The notes beneath the pieces are model-generated. The model searched no databases. It saw nothing but the letters and a program-made list of their open reading frames with translations, and was not told the origin of the DNA. DNA of 64,000 bases from a virus, in IMG/VR virus record IMGVR_UViG_3300032287_003113, positions 1-64,000 of that record. One strand, written 5' to 3'. Both the position numbers and the translations under genes were made by a program. Positions 58,557 through 64,000 of this stretch are shown in pieces (the stretch's first letter is position 1; every line of letters starts with the position of its first letter).

Positions 58557-59577
58557 AGCTGGTTAAATCTAATTCATACAATCTTTTCCACTGATCGTAT
58601 GCATACTTCCTAAAATGATTTTTGTTGTATTGACAACGACCAAAATATTTTTGTTGATATTCTTGTGCAGGATTACCAACAGCATTTATAGCGGCAATAG
58701 CCACTTGAGCATATTGATACTGTCTACGTGGGTCGCCGGTGTTTTCATCAATAGTGGTATAGTTAAATACATCATCAAACACATCAAATCCCTGTTGCTT
58801 AAGGTGTTTACGTAAAGGTGCTTGTCCGTAGACAAAAAATGGTCGCATGCCAAGTATGGGCTTGAATGTTTTTTCACTGGCAAAAAAATTCTTGGGATAA
58901 TAGTTGTTGAATTCTGTTTCAGTAACCAAACATAACAAACTATTTTGCCAAATATTCATATCGCCTAGGCTAAAAATATCGTTGCGTATTTTATGACTGA
59001 CCCAAGTTTCGTCAGCGCCAAGTTGGCCGTATTCATCGTGTATGCCCTGTACATCGTCAAATGTTTCGTTTAATGTTATGGCACGATCACCCGGCAAGCC
59101 AAGACTTACAAATCCTTGTTGTTGTAGGCCAGCGGCCAACAATTCATTTACCAACGACACTCTGTGCGGATGTGGTTTGCGATTCAAGCATATAAACTTA
59201 CGAGCTGTGTCCATAACAGGAACATGATATTCTTCGTAGTTTTGAAAATACAAATCACACACCATGGCCCAGAAGTCCAAACGATATTGGTCAGCATTGC
59301 CCAATATAAGATACGGGCGACCCGATTGTTCAATGGTTCTAAATATTCTAGGCACAGCAGGATCTACAAAATTATGACAGATAATAAAATCAGGGTCAGC
59401 GGCTTCAATTTTTTTGGCTATGTCATTTTCGTGTAGCCAGGTAGGATTGATAAACATCACACGTTCGCAACCAAGCTGTTGTTGTGCTTTGTTTTCTAGT
59501 ATGTTACGTATTAGTTGTTCAACTCGGCCGGCTTTCCATGCATAGGGAAACCCGTTGGTATCTTTGATAATTTGCAT
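58549..59577 (-). CDS. Glycosyltransferase-like protein, phage paralogue family member 3
   Basis: 342 residues. YYPKNFFASEKTFKPILGMR, PFFVYGQAPLRKHLKQQGFD and DDVFNYTTIDENT follow the same plan as the other two members, including the ExK in the sugar-nucleotide site. N-terminal GCERVMFINPTWLHENDIAK, DFIICHNFVDPAVPRI. Ends 8 bases inside the SGNH gene. Confidence 0.6.
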   Translation of the reverse strand: MQIIKDTNGFPYAWKAGRVEQLIRNILENKAQQQLGCERVMFINPTWLHENDIAKKIEAADPDFIICHNFVDPAVPRIFRTIEQSGRPYLILGNADQYRLDFWAMVCDLYFQNYEEYHVPVMDTARKFICLNRKPHPHRVSLVNELLAAGLQQQGFVSLGLPGDRAITLNETFDDVQGIHDEYGQLGADETWVSHKIRNDIFSLGDMNIWQNSLLCLVTETEFNNYYPKNFFASEKTFKPILGMRPFFVYGQAPLRKHLKQQGFDVFDDVFNYTTIDENTGDPRRQYQYAQVAIAAINAVGNPAQEYQQKYFGRCQYNKNHFRKYAYDQWKRLYELDLTSYV

Positions 59578-59599
59578 TTTGGATAACTTGTTTAATAAG

Positions 59600-61069
59600 T
59601 TATTTACGAATTCCTGCTAGACTACGAATAAAATCTAGGTCGGTGTTTTCCATGGTCATGTTGCTGACGTTTGGATGATCGGGTTGTGATCCGTATTGAT
59701 CTTGAGGATCGGCTTGTCTTGGACTCACTGGCAATGCCTGAGCTGTTTGTGCCGCATCTGCGTTGTTACGACCAAACTCAATTTGATTCAACAATGCGGG
59801 CATGTTGTCATTGATCCAGGTTTTGATCAAGGGTCTTGCATCAGCATCGGGCCCTTGACTGTCTGCCAAGTGATACACAGCATCATACAAGTCATCATCA
59901 CCAATGAGCGGTTGCAATGCAGATACTGCATCAACTCCGTCTATGCCAACAGGCACACTGGATTGCAACAATGCTTTTAATGCCAAAACTTTGTCTTTGT
60001 TGTCAGGGGTAGCCCAAGTGCCTTCTGTGACTGTGTCGGCCCATTCTTCCAGTTCTGCACCCAACTGCTCGGCCGATTCTGACTTGTATTTTTTGTAGGC
60101 TTTGAACACGATAGGAAGTGCTTCTGTAAAACGATCATCATAGATTTTTTTAACAAAACGTTCACGCAAGGCATCCACATCTACTTCGTCTTCGATAATG
60201 GTGTTTTCTGCTTGCCAATTTTCAAAGTAGCTACGATAGCCGCGTGCTCCACGCATTTGACGTAGTGTACGTTTTAATTCATCGTAATGATGAACAGCAG
60301 ATTTAGTCATGTCCATTGTTTCTTTATCTTCAAATTGACGATGTTTAGTGCTGCGAACAAAATGTCGCATGTCGGCCATTTCTTTTACAATACCGTTGAT
60401 GTGTTCAGCTATTTGATCATACATGGTGCCGCCGGCATTTAAATGTTCTGCCAAGGCATAGGCACCATGTAGGTTTGTATGGTCCAGTAAGAAGCGTTCG
60501 CCGCGGTCAGTTTCTAAGAAGATTTCTTGTATGCGTCGTGCCCGAGCACCATGTATATCGTCGTTTACTTTGTCTTTGTGACGGATTAAAATTTTGGTTG
60601 CGCCTTTGTCAGCAAAGCTGTTGTAAGGACGTCCCGGAGTTCCGTATAATCTGCTTTCGGTTACAGCAACATCTTTGCTCGAGAATGTGTCATCTGCTTT
60701 GCTTTGTTGTTTAACGTCTTTGAGATCTAGGTTAGATTTGTTAATATCACGTGTGTCAAATGTCAGCAAGTTACGCTTGGCAAACTTGCGTAGGCCGCGT
60801 AAAAATCCATACCATTCTTTGCGTTGTTCTCTATCCATCTCGCCTGAGATGTTCTGTCCAAAATATACTTTCAATGTGGTTTCATCAATAAGACTGATTG
60901 TCACTGTGCCAAATTCTGCACCATCTTCGCCGGTATAGGTAAAGTTAAAAAAACGAGCCTTAGAAGGGTCTGAGCTAGCCTTGGCTTTTTCGTCGCCCAG
61001 CGTTACGTTGCTGAAGCGTGAGCGAATTTTGTCAAATAGTGCAGAGGAGATTGATTCAATTTCTTTCAT
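59600..61069 (-). CDS. Conserved phage protein before terminase, probably structural
   Basis: 489 residues. N-terminal domain VTISLIDETTLKVYFGQNIS (beta) and REQRKEWYGFLRGLRKFAKR; conserved-looking SRLYGTPGRPYNSFADKGAT, HGARARRIQEIFLETDRGER and LLDHTNLHGAYALAEHLNAG; acidic Gln/Pro-rich linker and terminal MENTDLDFIRSLAGIRK. Similar large unannotated proteins occur near terminase in aquatic T4-like phages. A late-type site with a five-base gap precedes it. A virion or packaging role is inferred. Confidence 0.65.
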   Translation of the reverse strand: MKEIESISSALFDKIRSRFSNVTLGDEKAKASSDPSKARFFNFTYTGEDGAEFGTVTISLIDETTLKVYFGQNISGEMDREQRKEWYGFLRGLRKFAKRNLLTFDTRDINKSNLDLKDVKQQSKADDTFSSKDVAVTESRLYGTPGRPYNSFADKGATKILIRHKDKVNDDIHGARARRIQEIFLETDRGERFLLDHTNLHGAYALAEHLNAGGTMYDQIAEHINGIVKEMADMRHFVRSTKHRQFEDKETMDMTKSAVHHYDELKRTLRQMRGARGYRSYFENWQAENTIIEDEVDVDALRERFVKKIYDDRFTEALPIVFKAYKKYKSESAEQLGAELEEWADTVTEGTWATPDNKDKVLALKALLQSSVPVGIDGVDAVSALQPLIGDDDLYDAVYHLADSQGPDADARPLIKTWINDNMPALLNQIEFGRNNADAAQTAQALPVSPRQADPQDQYGSQPDHPNVSNMTMENTDLDFIRSLAGIRK

Positions 61070-61074
61070 AGTTA

Positions 61075-61082
61075 TATTTATC
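61075..61082 (-). promoter_or_regulatory. Late promoter GATAAATA with minimal leader
   Basis: Five bases before ATG 61069; overlaps the terminase stop codon. Confidence 0.55.
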
Positions 61083-62643
61083 AGATCATGATAAAGGGCA
61101 TGGGCACTATAAACTCGTTGCTGTCTTTGATTTCAGCATCCAGATTTGCATCATAGTTTTGTAGGGTTTGCATCATGCGTAGGGCTAGTAAAGTTGACAT
61201 AACTAGGTCGTCGGTTTCACCTATTTTGGCTGCAAAACTATTGCCATGAGCAACAAAGGTTTTTAACTCTGATATCAGAGCTTTACTAGCAATAATCATA
61301 CGGCGGGTTTCTACTAGACTCTTGAGCTTGGAACAAGCAGTTAATTTTGATTTGTTGGTAGTGTTAAATCCTTTGCGGAATCTGCGTACATTGCCGGCTC
61401 GGGCAGTTTCACTTAGGAATACCCCACGTATGTTTTCTTCGCCAATTTCTTCGATCACGACCAATGCGGCTTCGCCTAAGGTGTTGTTCTCTACGCTGTA
61501 GTAAACATTGTTTGGTGATCCGCTGGCATCAGATATATACTGACAAATTTCTTGCAAGATACGTACCTGACGCTGTATAGGAGTTTTGTTATCACGCCAC
61601 TCGGCCACTTGTTTAAGTCCAGGCATTTCAAATACTTGTAAGGCCGCAGGATCTCCACCGGTACCTAAACTGGGATCAAGTGCTACAAAGTAAGTGTGAT
61701 CTCGTTCAGGACGTTTGTACCAACGCACTTGGCCCTGTCGTTCAAACGGATCGATGCCCGACATCTCAGCCAGGTGCAAGGGATTGATTAAGGTCTCATC
61801 AAAGATAATAAATTCACATTCCATCTCACGACGGAAACGTTCTTCACCCAGTTGTGCTCGCATGTTTGCAGCCCAGGCTTCATCTCGTTCAGGATGTTCT
61901 TCCCATTTGCTACGGAATGCTTTGAATCCGTTGACACCCACTTCTGTTTCATTGCCGTTGATGTCAATGCACTTGTTGGCGCCACGCCAGATCTGTGCAA
62001 ATTGATCTTCGTCACTGTTTGGTGTGCTTGTGATAATACATTTACCACCAGTGGCCAAGGTAGGAGTAATGGAAGTCCAAAAGTCTGCGGCAATGGTGGG
62101 GCGAACAAACGCAAACTCGTCGCAGTATAGGAGTGATATACTCATGCCTCGTCCGGTGTTTTCTGTTGTGGTTTGACTTACTATGCGGCTACCATTTTCA
62201 AAGTCTAAGCTACCTTTGTTGTAACTGGTTACACCGGCTCGGATATAATCCGGACAGTTTTCATAAGCATAACGGACACGTTGCATGATCTCTTGAGCAC
62301 CTAGGTACTTGTGAGCAGCTACCAAGATGGTTGTATCTGGCACAAACATGGCATACCATAGCAAGTAGCCAGCGGCCGTGGTCGATTTGCCCGTTTGTCT
62401 TGGCATTAGGCTTATACTGAATCTATAATGATGATAAGACTCAATCAATCGTTCTTGGTATTCAAAAGGATGATATTGTATGGCACCGCGGGTAGGGTGT
62501 TGTATAAAGAAATAGTTCTTCATAAAGTAATCTGGGCCTGTTACAGGATCAGCACAGCGGGCTAACTCTAAGATCTGTTGCTCAGTGTAAGACATCCGTT
62601 TGTACGGTGCCTTGATAATTGCAGTCTCTAACTCTTTACTCAT
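61081..62643 (-). CDS. 17: Large terminase subunit (gp17 type)
   Basis: 520 residues from ATG 62643. ATPase: SLMPRQTGKSTTAAGYL (Walker A), LLYCDEFAFVRP (Walker B), CIITSTPNSDEDQ (motif III). Nuclease: FVALDPSLGTGGDPAAL (first Asp), YYSVENNTLGEAALVVIEE and KIGETDDLVMSTLLALRM (last Asp). Packages DNA into proheads. T4 gp17 is 610, so this is on the short side, as in other aquatic relatives. Divergent from the HNH gene with 13 bases between starts. Confidence 0.95.
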   Translation of the reverse strand: MSKELETAIIKAPYKRMSYTEQQILELARCADPVTGPDYFMKNYFFIQHPTRGAIQYHPFEYQERLIESYHHYRFSISLMPRQTGKSTTAAGYLLWYAMFVPDTTILVAAHKYLGAQEIMQRVRYAYENCPDYIRAGVTSYNKGSLDFENGSRIVSQTTTENTGRGMSISLLYCDEFAFVRPTIAADFWTSITPTLATGGKCIITSTPNSDEDQFAQIWRGANKCIDINGNETEVGVNGFKAFRSKWEEHPERDEAWAANMRAQLGEERFRREMECEFIIFDETLINPLHLAEMSGIDPFERQGQVRWYKRPERDHTYFVALDPSLGTGGDPAALQVFEMPGLKQVAEWRDNKTPIQRQVRILQEICQYISDASGSPNNVYYSVENNTLGEAALVVIEEIGEENIRGVFLSETARAGNVRRFRKGFNTTNKSKLTACSKLKSLVETRRMIIASKALISELKTFVAHGNSFAAKIGETDDLVMSTLLALRMMQTLQNYDANLDAEIKDSNEFIVPMPFIMI

Positions 62644-62656
62644 ATAAGTATATTTA

Positions 62657-63184
62657 ATGTCAGATACATTGTTACTCAATCAAAATTACCAACCAATTAG
62701 TGTGCTACCCCTTAGTGTTATCAATTGGCAACACGCAATCAAACTCATGTACCTGGGTCGTGTTCATGTGTTGGAAACCTATCCCAATTGGATAGTACAC
62801 TCAGAACGCCTGGCTCTAAATGTGCCCAGTGTTTGTGTGACCCGAGACTACTTTCACTACAAACAGGCTGTTAAATTCAGCAGATATAATCTTTACATGC
62901 GAGACTTATTCAAGTGTCAATATTGTGATGATGTGTTTGACTACGAAGATCTGACCATTGATCATGTGAAACCTCGTAGCCTGGGTGGCAAAACAGTCTG
63001 GGAAAATTGTGTTACCAGTTGTAAAACTTGTAATCATGCCAAAGGCAGTCATTTGCTATTGCCCAAGGTAAAACCGTACAAACCAGATTATTATAGTCTA
63101 GTTGGACAATGGAAGAAAATGCCGTTTACAGTTAAACAAGATTCGTGGAATCAATACTTGGGGTTAGATAAGCGAGTAGCTTAA
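62657..63184 (+). CDS. HNH endonuclease
   Basis: 175 residues. FKCQYCDDVFDYEDLTIDHV, KPRSLGGKTVWENCVTSCKT and CNHAKGSH form a complete zinc-ribbon HNH nuclease with N-terminal strand VLETYPNWIVHSERLAL. A free-standing enzyme next to the terminase, where HNH proteins often assist packaging; a homing role is the alternative. Confidence 0.9.
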   Translation: MSDTLLLNQNYQPISVLPLSVINWQHAIKLMYLGRVHVLETYPNWIVHSERLALNVPSVCVTRDYFHYKQAVKFSRYNLYMRDLFKCQYCDDVFDYEDLTIDHVKPRSLGGKTVWENCVTSCKTCNHAKGSHLLLPKVKPYKPDYYSLVGQWKKMPFTVKQDSWNQYLGLDKRVA

Positions 63185-63196
63185 AGGAAAATAAAA

Positions 63197-63754
63197 ATGA
63201 AAATAGCCATTACCGGACATACCCTGGGAATTGGAAAAGCCTTGGCAGAAGTATATCAACAACACGGACATGCTGTAGTTGGGTTTAGTCGATCCACAGG
63301 TCACGACATTTCGACTATTGATGGTCGCACACGTATTATTACAGAATCAGCCGATTGTGATTTATTTTTCAACAATGCTCATGCCGACTTTTCACAATGT
63401 GATTTATTATTTGAGTTATGGATGTCTTGGAAAAATCAAAAAAAATATATTGTAAACATTTCATCTGCTCACAGCGTAAAATGGGTATATTTTTTAAAAG
63501 ATCAGGTCAGTGATATCAAGTATTGTAGCGTTAAAAAAGCACTAGAGGAATCTGCAGAATTTTTGTGGAACCAATTGGATTGGCCCGCAGTATCAATCGT
63601 TTCTCCGTGTCGTACAGATACTCCCAGAGTAGCACATAGAGATTGGAGTAACAAAGTTGATCCGACGGAATTTGCTAACCTGGTATATACCACGTTGATT
63701 CAGAATAATTTTAGAGTGCAGAGATTAAGCCTGGCCAACAGACCCATCGATTAG
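63197..63754 (+). CDS. Short-chain dehydrogenase-like protein
   Basis: 185 residues. AITGHTLGIGKALAEVYQQH, CDLFFNNAHADFSQCDLLFE (NNA) and YCSVKKALEESAEFLWN (YxxxK shifted by one residue), closely parallel to the protein at 53737. VSIVSPCRTDTP follows as in SDRs. A ribosome site (AAAGGAAA) lies upstream. Its stop overlaps the convergent partial gene by four bases. Substrate unknown. Confidence 0.72.
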   Translation: MKIAITGHTLGIGKALAEVYQQHGHAVVGFSRSTGHDISTIDGRTRIITESADCDLFFNNAHADFSQCDLLFELWMSWKNQKKYIVNISSAHSVKWVYFLKDQVSDIKYCSVKKALEESAEFLWNQLDWPAVSIVSPCRTDTPRVAHRDWSNKVDPTEFANLVYTTLIQNNFRVQRLSLANRPID

Positions 63755-64000
63755 TTGTTGTTAGGGAAACTTCTGGGACGATACTCAGGATGTTTGGTTA
63801 GATATTCTTCTACCTTGTCACGCAGGCTACCTGTCATATAAGGCAAACTAAAATTAATCAAGAACCATAGATCAGTTCCAGGCATGACATGATATTCTTT
63901 TAATAGGTCATTGCGTTCTTTGGCGGTATAACTGATGTTACTGCCCACAGGACTCTGTATGCCTGCTTCGGCAGCTTGTGGTACTGTGTTATGACCGGTG
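63751..64000 (-). CDS. C-terminal part of a phage protein (partial, runs off right edge)
   Basis: The minus frame is open from the right edge to a stop at 63751, at least 82 codons. It includes TVPQAAEAGIQSPVGSNISY, NDLLKEYHVMPGTDLWFLIN and VEEYLTKHPEYRPRSFPNNN. A GTG inside it (63948) could be mistaken for the start, but the frame continues upstream. Composition suggests a virion or packaging protein. Function not recognised. Confidence 0.65.
   Translation of the reverse strand, partial: TGHNTVPQAAEAGIQSPVGSNISYTAKERNDLLKEYHVMPGTDLWFLINFSLPYMTGSLRDKVEEYLTKHPEYRPRSFPNNN

Noticed and set aside
61852-62130. Plus-strand ORF opposite terminase
   Set aside because: Antisense to the conserved ATPase region of gp17.
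62657-63184. HNH protein as a homing endonuclease inside an intron
   Set aside because: Terminase is intact and uninterrupted, so there is no intron; the gene is better read as a free-standing packaging-associated nuclease.

Overview
This window is a stretch of a large tailed-phage genome with a T4-type (myovirus-like) core, about 42% GC by eye, carrying an unusually rich load of metabolic and modification genes. Phage identity rests on a large terminase (gp17 type), UvsX recombinase, UvsW helicase, a gp32-type single-strand DNA-binding protein, a tail-fibre-like structural ORF running off the left edge, NATAAATA sites that look like T4 late promoters, and 12 tRNA genes. The host is probably a betaproteobacterium, most likely a freshwater member of the Burkholderiales. 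The evidence is the strongly betaproteobacterial look of GroEL and GroES, two Bug/TctC-type periplasmic receptors (a family greatly expanded in Burkholderiales), TRAP-type receptors and an AhpC/AhpD pair. This host call is inference.

Layout. 1-2.1 kb: structural genes (tail fibre and its neighbour). 2.2-10.8 kb: leftward replication and recombination block with a miniature DnaE-like polymerase core, a gp62-like protein, UvsW, a HARP-like protein and an AAA+ ATPase. 10.9-12.9 kb: groEL and groES under both a sigma70-type and a late-type promoter. 12.9-24.7 kb: a glycan island with GT9, GT17 and GT34-type glycosyltransferases, three NDP-sugar SDRs, methyltransferases and a split transketolase, as one leftward operon, a two-gene leftward unit and a seven-gene rightward operon. 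24.7-31.4 kb: small proteins, an outer-membrane-like protein, a peroxiredoxin, a signal-less DctP-like receptor, a radical SAM enzyme, dCMP deaminase and an RNA polymerase omega homologue. 31.4-44.7 kb: oxygenases, a diiron protein, a glutamine amidotransferase, Bug receptors, three PP-loop proteins, a split DctP-like gene, AhpC/AhpD and most of the tRNAs. 44.9-56.7 kb: a tightly overlapping operon in which uvsX sits among four radical SAM genes, preceded by gp32. 56.8-64 kb: SGNH hydrolase, glycosyltransferase-like paralogues, a structural protein, terminase, HNH nuclease, an SDR-like protein and a partial gene at the right edge.

Two promoter classes recur. One is a sigma70-type promoter with 17-18 bp spacing, often with the -35 box TTGACC followed by an A/T-rich TAA-containing stretch; it precedes early or housekeeping genes and two tRNA clusters. 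The other is NATAAATA, often only 5-9 bases before an ATG, which implies leaderless or near-leaderless late mRNAs. The most unusual features are the radical SAM cluster wrapped around uvsX, the 193-residue DnaE-like palm core, the phage omega subunit, four solute-binding proteins without permeases, and several odd tRNAs.
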